64,000 bases of DNA, taken from NCBI RefSeq assembly GCF_964340395.1, contig NC_135563.1, forward strand, positions 310,001 to 374,000, given 5' to 3'. Shown here one piece after another: positions 10,692-19,929 of this stretch. The DNA is from Glandiceps talaboti. Lineage: Eukaryota > Hemichordata > Enteropneusta > Spengelidae. The notes below the pieces were generated by a model. It did no database searches and was not told the DNA's origin. It worked only from the letters and a program-made list of their open reading frames with translations. Position 1 is the first letter of the stretch, and each line of letters starts with the position of its first letter. The position numbers and the translations under genes were made by a program.

Positions 10692-10923
10692 TTTGAAATG
10701 TCTAAATACCCTTCATTATTATTTTTTCATTAATATTATGTTTCAACTCGTTGAATAGTTATTGTTGTTGTTTTGTTTTGTTTTGTAGTCTTTATTATGA
10801 TGTGTAATGTTACTTTTGAAAAGCCTATAAGTGTTATTATTATGATTTTTTTTTTTCCCAATTTTATTTTATTTGTACCTTTAACAAATCCCCAGGGTTT
10901 TGTTACGTGTAATCAATAAATAC
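8544..10923 (+). mobile_element. 5'-truncated non-LTR retrotransposon (LINE)
   Basis: The element lies between 8543 and about 10923 inside the second 311-bp unit, flanked by a short TATA repeat (8540-8543 and 10924-10927). It starts in the middle of the coding region, just ahead of the RT domain, so the endonuclease part is missing, as is usual after incomplete target-primed reverse transcription. It ends in a ~230-bp A/T-rich 3' UTR closing with aatcaataaatac. The coding part is unbroken, which argues for a young insertion. Confidence 0.85.
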
Positions 10924-11511
10924 TATACACTCTAGCTAATACACATACACAAACAAAATTAGACACTCACTTCACACTACAAGTTCTCAAATACACGTGT
11001 CTGCTGTATTGTGCATTTTCTCAGAGGATATTTTTACATTGGAGTTAGAAGACATACATCAATGAAGTTGGATACTCTCTGTACTCTCCATGTTCTTAAA
11101 TGTAAACTGAGCGAAACGTCGCTTTCGACAAGACATGCTTAGCTACTGAAAGTTTCACACACACTAACCAAGCTATTGACGTTTATTTGGTTGGGCTTTC
11201 GCCATCATCAATCATTCATTTTGACAGCTCTTTCTGGTTGATAACAAACTCGATACTTTTAATTACAAACATCTTCCTGTTGGAGTCTATTGTGCACACG
11301 GTCAATGTCTGTCTAATATACTCCGGATGTTGACTTTTCATTACCATGTCTGTCTAATATACTCCGGGTATGGACTTTTCATTACCCGGATGGTATTTCT
11401 CATATTCTCAGCTCCCTGGATCTTGAAGCGGGAAGTTTGCGGACACCTGATTGGCTGATCGCCCGATTAGTCACTGTCGCTTGACAAGTAACGCCCACGC
11501 CGGTGTACAAA
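10924..11511 (+). other. Remainder of second 311-bp unit and right part of the 3.5-kb insert
   Basis: 10924-11197 completes unit 2. 11198-11511 is unrelated to it and contains two copies of a gtctgtctaatatactccgg motif (11308-11330 and 11347-11369), ending in the inverted gccggtgtac word. No coding region seen. Confidence 0.7.
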
Positions 11512-12626
11512 GTTATTTATGAACCCTTACATGAAGTAATATTTAAACCATTTACGAAAGAAACAGAGAAAAGAACAAATATATATATATGTACCACATG
11601 CTAACGAAACTGACTGGTACCTGACATGTGTTTGAAACTGTTTGTCATGATTTGACAAGTGTCCTGGTTGGAGAGGTACGAGCAAGTTGAACAGTATACT
11701 CGAACCTGTGCATCATTTCCCCTGCCAAGACATTTTTTTTCTAGCAGTAGTGGTCCGTCTTTTTTTTCCATCACCCTCTCATATCCGGATTTTTTTTCAA
11801 GCAAATCCATTTGGCATCTTTTTTTCCCCGAAATTTTCCAAGCCCCCCCCCCCCCGGATATCAAATGGTCCACCTCTTACCACGTGCAACGGTGCAACAT
11901 GCTGAGGAGTACTCCCTAGCCTGTTTCATATCAATACTCGTATTATGCGTATTGAATAATCTACGAATGGCATAACGTCATTACAAAATCGCCGCATATC
12001 ATGTCATCATCTCGCATCGCAGTATTGCATATAGTCATCTCATGTAGTCATGTCGCATGTAGTCATTTCATGTAGTCATATCGCATGTAGTCATCTCATG
12101 TAGTCATATCGCATGTAGTCATATCGCATGTAGTCACCTCATGTAGTCATATCGCATGTAGTCATCTCATGTAGTCATATCGCATGTAGTCATCTCATGT
12201 AGTCATGTCGCATGTAGTCATTTCATGTAGTCATATCGCATGTAGTCATCTCATGTAGTCATATCGCATGTAGTCATATCGCATGTAGTCACCTCATGTA
12301 GTCATATCGCATGTAGTCATCTCATGTAGTCATATCGCATGTATAGTCATCTCATGTAGTCATATCGCATGTAGTCACCTCATGTAGTCATATCGCATGT
12401 AGTCATCTCATGTAGTCATATCGCATGTAGTCATCTCATGTAGTCACATCGCATGTAGTCATATCGCATGTAGTCACCTCATGTAGTCATATCGCATATA
12501 GTCATCTCATCGATCATGTAGTCATATCGCATATAGTCATTGCAGTATTGCATATAGTCATTGCAGTATTGCATATAGTCATTGCAGTATTGTATTTTCG
12601 AATATTGGCAGGCATTCTACGCTATA
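11512..12626 (-). repeat. Foldback copy 1, right core and right inverted array end
   Basis: 11512-11990 matches 32400-32825 of copy 2 (gaacccttacatgaag, then a pyrimidine-rich stretch, then a tctacgaatggcataacgtc segment that is the inverse of 6560-6600). 11990-12600 is an array of catgtagtcatatcg / catgtagtcatct units, larger than the left array. The terminus ..ggcattctacgctata ends at 12626. Outside follows gtacgtgtacg, not the GGCACAC found at the left end. Confidence 0.85.
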
Positions 12627-14390
12627 GTACGTGTACGTTACAGAATGACTGGTACAGTGATGTCAATGAATGTCTTCAACATTTGTGCAGAAGTCACCAA
12701 AGTATTAATGTAAGAATCTCTAGTTAATCGATTCATTTTTTCTTGTTCAGCACATATTCAAGTCTTTATTCAGACGTGAGGTATATTTGTTTACTTGATA
12801 AATGTAGTAAGAACAGTTTGAATTCTAAAGGTACTAGCATTAATATTCCATTTTATGTTAGCTCAGAAGAAAAAACAATTATACATTTGCATGTACCAAA
12901 ATAAAATGACACTGCCAAACATGGTTTGTACTTTTGACTTCCTTTATCAGGACGTATCTGGACTTTATATGCGTATAAAGATACTTCTGTGTGTCCCACT
13001 TGGATGTAGCACAGGGGCGGGTCAGTGTCTCAATGAAATTATATTTTCATATACCAAAGCAATCAGTTCACGTGACACGTTTGATTGACAGTTGTCATTG
13101 GTATATATTGTTGGATTGATAGTTATATGTTTACTCGAGTGTGCTATCTTCATAAAAATCGTCTTAAACACTTCTAAATTAAATCCTCCTCACATAAAGA
13201 AAGAAGCGACCAAAAATTTGACTGCTCATATCGTAATTGAATCCCGAGAAATCAACTGTCTTATGAAGCTTTCAACAGTTAATAAACTAGTTGTCTTGCC
13301 ATTTCTTGCCCTAATATGTGGATAATGTTGTTCCACCCATTTTAGACAGAGAGTATATCTGGCCTGAATTACATTTCCGCGCAAATGCAAACCGAGGGAA
13401 CGAACAGCACTTAGGGAAGGGGTGGGGGCTGATGAGAAAATATTTTGTACAAATTGTTTCCCAGTTCCCTCTTCCCTTCAAGCTCACAAAAAAACGTTGT
13501 CGCTGATTTTCATTTGTGCAGTTATATGGCATACTTCCCGTATTCTGGAGATGTGCAAATGTATGATACACTAGTATAAAATAACAGTGGTAATCGACTT
13601 CAGTGTTCATATAGATTTCTTTATAAGTGTGGGATTTGCAAGGAGAGGTTGGATCGTAATCTATATTTGGAGATACTTAGCCAACCCCATTCAATTGTGG
13701 TTTGGCGCAGGAACAGCATACCTTGATCACCCATGGGGAGTATTCTGGAATAGGGCTCAATCATTTGGTAACCTTGCCAAAATAAACCACAGGCTAGCAT
13801 TGAAAGGGTTCTGGAAAATTCATTAAACGGAATAATTTTTAACCGACACAATATGCACATTATGCAAGTTTTTCGATTTGCCAATCCCCTCTCAGCGCAA
13901 CGGAGGATGTTTTTAGACATGGTATTTTTTACAAGTGTGTAAGTAATGTTTATGATAGTCCATATATGCTTTTCAAGTTACATTTTAAAGTTCCACAGAT
14001 GCCGGATCGGAGAACTAGAAAGTTTACAAACCTGATGCCAGTAAATTTAATGTTTTTAAACACTGTGCCGTTCACAGATGTACATGTATAACAACGTATA
14101 GTGGTCTTTGTTGTAGTATTTTGAATATTGACTTTAATTTATCAAATTTAATTTTCCAGATTGTCCACCTGACAATATTGATTTTATATATTTGCCTCAT
14201 AATGTATTTTAGATATAGTATTTTATTTGCCACAAACTCAAAATCATATCAACATAACATGAGAGAAAGTACAAAAGACAGTGGAATAAATATTACAATT
14301 AAACTGATGGATGAATACAGAGTTTATGGCTGGACCACAGAAATAGTTTGAAACAAACTAGTCAAGTTTGTGGCCCATACTACAATTGAT
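12627..14390. other. No gene or repeat recognised
   Basis: About 1.8 kb with only short ORFs (up to 99 codons) and no domain signature, splice-bounded exon or repeat matching elsewhere in the window. This is the first part of the 18-kb segment between the two foldback copies. Confidence 0.4.
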
Positions 14391-14394
14391 TAAA

Positions 14395-17300
14395 CAAATA
14401 AAATAATCAAAGCAAAAACAAAAACAAATTTGAAATTAAAACAAAAACAAACAAAAAACAAACAAAACAAAACGCGTTCTCATCAAAAAAAATATATAAC
14501 AACTGGCATTAAATGCAATGTAAGGTAGAAAAAGCTGAATTAATTTTGTAACAAATACTGTTTTAACTGAGATTTAAAAGTAGTCCTGGATTGTATTTTT
14601 TTCAATTCTTCAGGTAAGGAGTTCCAATGTTTTGCAGCTGCATACTGAAAATTGTGTTGCGTCAAAGTAAGATTTACTTTTGGAATGTAAAAGTTATCTC
14701 TCGTTGTATTCCGAGTGTGATACGTATTTGGTGGTGTGGTGAAATAGTCGTTAACTGTTTGCGGGAAGTGACCGGCCCTCAAATCAAAAATAAATAAAGA
14801 AGTATTAAATTTGCATTGCTGGTGGACACTTAGAATTCCTAGTTGCTGAAAAAGAGGGGAGGAGGGAGCACCAATATTTGAAAAAGTTATAAAGCGAATA
14901 ACTTTCTTTTGAAGGTTTAAGATAGGCTTGAGAAATGTATTGTATGTATTGCCCCATATCTCTATACAATATGAGATATGGGGCAAGATCATAGAGTTAT
15001 ACAGCAGAAGAAGAGTAGATTTAGGTACGTAATAGCGAATTTTGGAAATTATGCCATTAATTGGAGAAATTGCTTTCCTAACTTTTTCAATGTGTGATGT
15101 CCAAAGCATATTTTGATCTAAACACACGCCAAGATAATTGGTTGACGTTACTTGTGAAATTTGTGAGCGATTGATGCCCAGACTTCCCTCCGTTTTCACC
15201 AATCTTTGCGAAGTCTTAATAATCATGAAATTCGTTTTTTCTACATTGATAGTGAGCCTATTGGCGTCGCACCAGTCACAGACTTTCCTGAAGTCGAAAT
15301 GGAGTTGATCAAGCTGAATTATATTTGAGGGATTGTTGATAAATTGAAACAAGTTTGTGTCGTCGGCAAACAAGGGGTTGTCGGTGGCCAAGTGGTTAAA
15401 CCACTTGCCTCTTACCACTGCGGTAGGGGTTCGAACCCCATTCAGGGTTCGATTAAATTTACCACGCTGTAAGTAAGAAGAGTGTCGTTCAGTTTGACTC
15501 TACCGAACAACGCAGGTTTTCCCCGGGTACTCCGGTTTCCTCCTGCATTAACACTGAACCCATGAGGGATGGTCCTCACTGGACTTCTTGGGTGACAAGT
15601 ATTTAAAGGTGCCTGTAAATGGGCTTTATGCCCGTTGGTTTACCTGAATAAATAAATAAATAAATAAATAAATAATCGAAATTCAAATGCATCAGTAGCG
15701 TTCACAATATCATTGATGTAAATCAGAAAGAGAAGGGGGCCTAAAATTGAGCCTTGTGGTACTCCACATTGTATTTCGCTATATGGCGAGGTAACATTAT
15801 TTATACAGACACACTGCTTACGCTGGGAGAGATAACTTTTAAACCAAAGTAAAGGCAAGCCTCTGACACTGTAAAAGAATACTATGGTCTATTGTGTCAA
15901 AGGCTTTCCGCAAATCAATGAATATACCACATATCCATTGTCCAGCTTATTAGCAATACCAGTGATCAGGTCAACCAGGGCAAGCTTAGTACTGTGTTTT
16001 TTCCTGAAACCAAACTGAGTTTTGATGAGGATGTTGTATTTTTCAAAATATATAACAAGTTGATGATTGACAATAGATTCAAACACTTTACTGATTACGG
16101 GCAAAATTGAAATGGGGCGATAATTGCCAACATCGCATGGCGAACCTTTTTTATAAATAGGTATTACCTTGGCAATCTTAAGTAGACTTGGAAAAATACC
16201 ATTGTTGAGAGAACAGTTAATTATATGTGTGAGAGGGCATGCAATAATGTGAGCAGCGTGTATAACTAAGAGGGGATTAATTGTGTCCTGACCGGTAGCT
16301 TTGCGGGGATCAAGCTTGAATATTTCTCCAAGGACGTCTTCTTCAGACACGGGGTGAAAGAAAAAGGAGTTGAGGTAGTTCCCATCCAGGTATTGTCTAA
16401 AGTCTTTGTTGCTTGTAATCTTTTGAGCAAGATTGGGCCCAATACCAGTGAAATAATTATTGAATTCTTGAGTAATATCTCTTGTATCTGTTAAGCATGT
16501 GTTTCCAGGGTTGTTTGTAGTTAATTTATGGGGAGAACATTTGGTATGTGTTTTGTTCAACATCTCTTTAATAATAAGCCAAGTTTTGTTGGTGTTGCCA
16601 GAGGCATTTGAAATTTTATTGGTGTAGTAGTTTTTCTTAGCCAACCTAAGGAGCTTCGTCAATGTATTCCTGTACCTAGTATACATATTTTTAATTTGGT
16701 TATTCCTTGGGTGATTTTTCATTTTCGAGAAAAGTTTATGTTTTGTATGTATGGATGTAAATAAGCCCTTTGTGATCCAGGGTCTTTTAATTGACTTTTG
16801 TGTTCTTGTAAATGTTTTTATTCGAAGATGTCTTCTGATAACAGTATGAAATAAATCATTAAAAATATTGTATGCTTCAGACGGATCTTCGCACATGTGG
16901 ACTGGTTGCCAGGATACATTGCTTAGGTCAGCTAAGAAGGCCTCTTTGTTGTAATTCCAGAAATCGTAGGTGTGTGTTTTGGTACTGTTTTCAAAAACGT
17001 GATGCAGACTTTTAATAATGCCGAAAATTGGATAGTGGTCTGAAATGTCTGTTTCAATTGTACCGGACTCAATAAAGTGGTCAGTAATATTTGTGAGGTG
17101 TTAGTAACTCTGGTAGGGGTGTTAATTAATTGTGTCATATTGTATGTATTCAGGAGAGTATTGTAATGAGTAACGGGTGGGCTATCTAAAGATGTGTCAA
17201 TATTCATATCGCCAAGGAGAATACAATCACGCCCGTTCACTGACACCTGATCAAGGCATGCTTCTAAACTGTCAATGAATTCATTAAAAGGTGTGTTGGG

Positions 17301-17838
17301 TCTTCTGTAGATAACGCCTATAACAATCTTTTTGTTGTTGATCATAGTTTCCCCAAAGATGGATTCGCAGTGATTAATTTTACATGTGTTAATGCGAGAG
17401 AAGGACAACGAGTTGTGAAAATACAGAGCGACTCCACCACCTTGTGAGGCTTCACGATTACAAGTAACGAAAGTATAGGAAGGCAAATCATAAAGACAGC
17501 AATTTGAATCGGGATGTAACCATGTTTCCGTTAGAGCTATAAAAAGAAAATTTTGATCTAACATGCTTAGAAAGTTAACAAAGCTATAAAAGTTTTTTGT
17601 AAGGGATCTGACATTGCAATGTAGGAAAGAACATGAACTGTTTAAAAGATTTCTATCAGAATTGAACTGGTTGACGGTGCAAGACTTACAGCTGTATTTG
17701 ACAATGACTTCTTCGTTCATCATGAAATGACTGACATACTTAGAGAATAAGTAATCGAAAAATGTGTTTTTAATGTGCATTAAGTTAGTTTTGTTTGTTT
17801 GATATGCTTGTGTGTTTTGTATTCTTGAATTTTTCATT
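14395..17838 (-). pseudogene. Decayed CR1/Jockey-group LINE
   Basis: Minus strand, 5' to 3': an AP-type endonuclease in 17838-16932 (FLHCNVRSL, ALTETWL, GGGVALYF, VIYRRPN, LGDMNID), then RT in 16896-15889 (KVIPIYKKG, NYRPISILP, TQFGFRKKHST), RT palm in 15858-15676 ([14 protein letters not shown]) and LFADDTNLF with the C-terminal region in 15372-14540. The segments lie in different frames: I see breaks near 17100, 16910, 15930 (just before FIDLRKAFD) and 15860. A SINE sits at 15374-15675. The 3' end is an A/T-rich tail at about 14395-14520 on this strand. Motifs and order are those of APE-type non-LTR elements. It is inactive. Confidence 0.9.
15374..15675 (+). mobile_element. tRNA-derived SINE inside the LINE
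   Basis: The 5' part is tRNA-like, with RNA polymerase III box A (TGGCCAAGTGG, 15384-15394) and box B (GGTTCGAACCC, about 15427-15437), Leu/Ser-like in its D-arm. It is followed by a body with a tttccccgggtactccgg segment, a gcctgtaaatgggc segment and a tail of (AAAT)n. It interrupts the LINE directly next to the codons for the FADD catalytic motif. The short (AATAAAT) tail is still regular. The gcctgtaaatggg word also occurs at 17843-17892, suggesting a partner LINE or another SINE with the same 3' end. Confidence 0.85.
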
Positions 17839-17892
17839 TTTAGGAGCCTGTAAATGGGACTTGCCGGCCTTCCGTGAAATAAATAAATAAAC
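17839..17892 (+). mobile_element. Truncated SINE/LINE 3' tail
   Basis: ggagcctgtaaatgggactt, then a short spacer and aataaataaataa. It matches the 3' end of the SINE at 15600-15675. The minus-strand LINE ORF reads through it, so the first ~30 codons of that ORF (17924 start) are not LINE-derived. Confidence 0.7.
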
Positions 17893-18350
17893 TGTATGTC
17901 AACGAGTTGAGTAATTGGTAACAAAATACAACACCTTATTATTCCAAGACAATAGCCCCGTCACCACGTCCTGGTTTTCACATAATTTTATACATTACAC
18001 TTTCATTCAAACGGGGGTCGACACATACATTCATAATTCATCAACAATACCGGTGCTTATCCGTCATTGCACGCATTTAGCGAGGAACGCTAGTCTATAC
18101 CTTCATTACACAGTGTTCACCCCTGTGCACGTTACATAAGTTTGTATTCCTGTAAAATAAAAGAATGTGGAGAAATCAACTCCGGACTTTTGATTGGTTG
18201 TTTGTCAAATGTAACACGTGTACTCCCTGTCAAGTGATTGACCAATTTGAAACAAACAACACCTAACTAGTCTTACAAACACAATAGTTTTCCCTGCCAC
18301 CACCTTTAAAGTGCACCTGGAGGGGTAGAGGAAAATTTTGATCCTCTAGG
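17893..18350. other. No gene recognised
   Basis: About 460 bp. It holds a 74-codon ORF (17915-18139) without signature. From 18160 the words attggt and ccaatttg recur, but no defined element is seen. Confidence 0.4.
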
Positions 18351-18462
18351 TCTGATTGGTTCATGGTTCTCGACAGGAATCTAACATCTTGGGTTGGGTA
18401 TATAAATGACGCGTGATACATTTTCAAACTGTCTTTGCGACTCCAGCAAACGATAAACAAAG
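18351..18462 (+). promoter_or_regulatory. Candidate promoter: inverted CCAAT box and TATA box
   Basis: An ATTGG word (inverted CCAAT, 18355-18359) precedes TATATAAAT at 18399-18407. The ATG at 18463 follows about 55-64 nt after the TATA box, in the strong context aacaaagATGG. This is the arrangement of a compact RNA polymerase II promoter with a ~30-nt 5' UTR. It is sequence-only evidence. Confidence 0.45.
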
Positions 18463-19050
18463 ATGGATACTGGTATTGTGCTGCTCACCCTGGTCTATGT
18501 CGTCATAGTATATGTCCGAAGCCTTGTACTGCTGAGAGTGGATGATAGAAGAATATTCCGATGTTTGGTATGGGTCCTGGATGCTGTATGCTGTCTACTT
18601 CGCTCACTGGTCGAAAAGAGGAAGTTGGAAGGAAAAATTGCAATGTGTATCACCGTATGGATGCTGTGTTTGCTTCAGATGTTTGTTCGCTGTACAATAG
18701 AGACTGTTCGAGAATGGAAGTCAATGGTTTGCGTATTGGTTCGTCAATTTATCATGGTTTGGTCCCTGCGAGAACGTCGAAGGATGGTATTTGAGATAAG
18801 TCGGTTTGCTATGTTTGTTCTTTCTGCTGCATTTGGGCCCGTTGTATGGGAATGGGGGCCATGGTGGCAATTTCGGCGCGGTACCTTTTTTGGCGGGAAG
18901 GTGGCGGCCCGGGTTGACAGGTTAGGATTTAGACGGTTTTGTCAGGAGGAAAGTTTGTCATTGGTTGTTCAAGTGGCACAGACTGTAATATTCCCCATTT
19001 TCGAAAACATTAAGAACGCAAAATACATATCAAAATTTATCTACGAATAA
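18463..19050 (+). CDS. Unrecognised 195-codon ORF behind a TATA box
   Basis: Open for 195 codons in locally less AT-rich DNA. The N-terminus (MDTGIVLLTLVYVVIVYVRS) has a hydrophobic stretch of about 15 residues followed by Arg, which could be a signal anchor or first membrane segment. Further hydrophobic segments alternate with Arg-rich stretches (REWKS, LRERRRM). A Trp/Gly-rich segment (VVWEWGPWWQFRRGTFFGG) lies near residues 126-145. No family is recognised. The other two forward frames also have sizeable open pieces: frame 3 is Cys-rich (18561-18794, GPGCCMLS, VCSLYNRDC), and frame 2 has a Gly-rich patch near 18840-18920. The true frame is therefore uncertain, and this may be a decayed gene. 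The promoter-like context and Kozak match are the main support. Confidence 0.35.
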   Translation: MDTGIVLLTLVYVVIVYVRSLVLLRVDDRRIFRCLVWVLDAVCCLLRSLVEKRKLEGKIAMCITVWMLCLLQMFVRCTIETVREWKSMVCVLVRQFIMVWSLRERRRMVFEISRFAMFVLSAAFGPVVWEWGPWWQFRRGTFFGGKVAARVDRLGFRRFCQEESLSLVVQVAQTVIFPIFENIKNAKYISKFIYE

Positions 19051-19280
19051 AAAATACAAATCAAAATTTATCGACAAACAAATTTGAATAGATACGTCAT
19101 ACATAGTCATGTACACAAAGTTGTTCTCGGGTACCCAGATTCCTATAAATTCAGCCACCTCCGGTATACACATTTCTTTCACAACCGAAACAATTGTATT
19201 TTGCCATGTTCAAATGAAAAATCATTGATGTTTATATTAGACTATTTACGAAACACAAACTTGAAAACCATAATTGCCTA
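19051..19280. other. No feature recognised
   Basis: AT-rich. Follows the 195-codon ORF; an aataaaaa word at 19047 could act as a polyadenylation signal but is weak evidence. Confidence 0.3.
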
Positions 19281-19520
19281 TAACCACAGAAAACCACTTC
19301 TATTTAGGGTCCCATACTAAAGTTACCCCAAAACTAGTAAACCAAATGTAAACTTAAAATAGGTTGTTCCTAGAAATACAGACTGTGCCACTTCTAATTA
19401 GGGTTCCCATTCTAAAATTAACAACTTTCGCAAAAACTAGTTAACTAAATGTAAACTTAAAATAGATTGTTTCTAGAAATACTGACTGTGCCACTTCTAA
19501 TCAGGGTTAAAGTTTTCGCA
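19281..19520. repeat. ~100-bp tandem repeat, about 2.3 units
   Basis: ccacttctaattagggttcc recurs at about 19289, 19388 and 19491. Between copies are actagttaactaaatgtaa and tagaaatac.gactgtg segments. Confidence 0.8.
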
Positions 19521-19929
19521 AAATCTAGTTAGTTAGTTTTTTTTCAAGAAATACAAAGTTGAATCGAAATATTTCTTTCATTAAAATGCTAATCATACAA
19601 AATTAAAACCCGTGTATTTTGCTCTGCAGCGTATATTTTTTTCATTCATGTTACAAATTTAAGAGTTATTTTCGTAAAGACATTCTTCTTTGAAGATGAT
19701 GAAAAAGATAAGTTTGTTTACAATATTACAAATATAGCTAATAACCACATAACAACCAACAATGTGAACCAAATTTATTTTTCGTTTTGTGATGGTCAGA
19801 ACATTCATAAATTACAATACAAAATAATGTCACCGCTTCAGTTATACCCATGGTATAGTGATCAAATATATGTGTCTCAAAACCAAATTAAGGCTTATGA
19901 TCTCATCTTTTTGGTCAAAGATCTATCAT
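19521..19929. other. No feature recognised
   Basis: AT-rich spacer before the satellite array; no ORF of note. Confidence 0.4.

Larger units (their letters stand above)
8013..11511. mobile_element. 3.5-kb insertion inside foldback copy 1
   Basis: Foldback copy 2 runs straight from a tatatgtata segment into gaacccttacatgaag (32375-32418). In copy 1 the same two segments are separated by 8013-11511. Near the ends are short inverted matches (ttgtacaccggc at 8081-8092 and gccggtgtacaa at about 11499-11510), which may be the TIRs of the inserted element. The insert holds a tandemly duplicated 311-bp unit and a LINE. No clear target duplication was found, so the exact boundaries are uncertain by a few bases. 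Confidence 0.65.
6171..12626. mobile_element. Foldback-type element, copy 1 (contains a 3.5-kb insert)
   Basis: Both ends carry the same terminus in inverted orientation (TATGGCGTTGAATGCC at 6171, and its inverse ending near 12626), followed inward by a conserved ccaatattcgaaaa block, 2-3 copies of a tgcaatactgcaatgactata motif, and a long array of GACTACATG units. Inside lies a noncoding core (6550-8012 and 11512-11990), which is collinear with copy 2 (30458-33219). Long inverted ends made of tandem repeats with 7-bp duplications recall Drosophila Foldback/Galileo (P superfamily) elements. No transposase is visible, so it would be non-autonomous. Confidence 0.75.

Noticed and set aside
13311-13920. 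Two 99-codon ORFs on the minus strand
   Set aside because: No signature, no splice context, and overlapping ORFs of similar length on the plus strand.
15374-15445. A tRNA gene
   Set aside because: Box A and box B are good, but the sequence continues into a SINE body with an AAAT tail and the 3' half does not close an acceptor stem cleanly.
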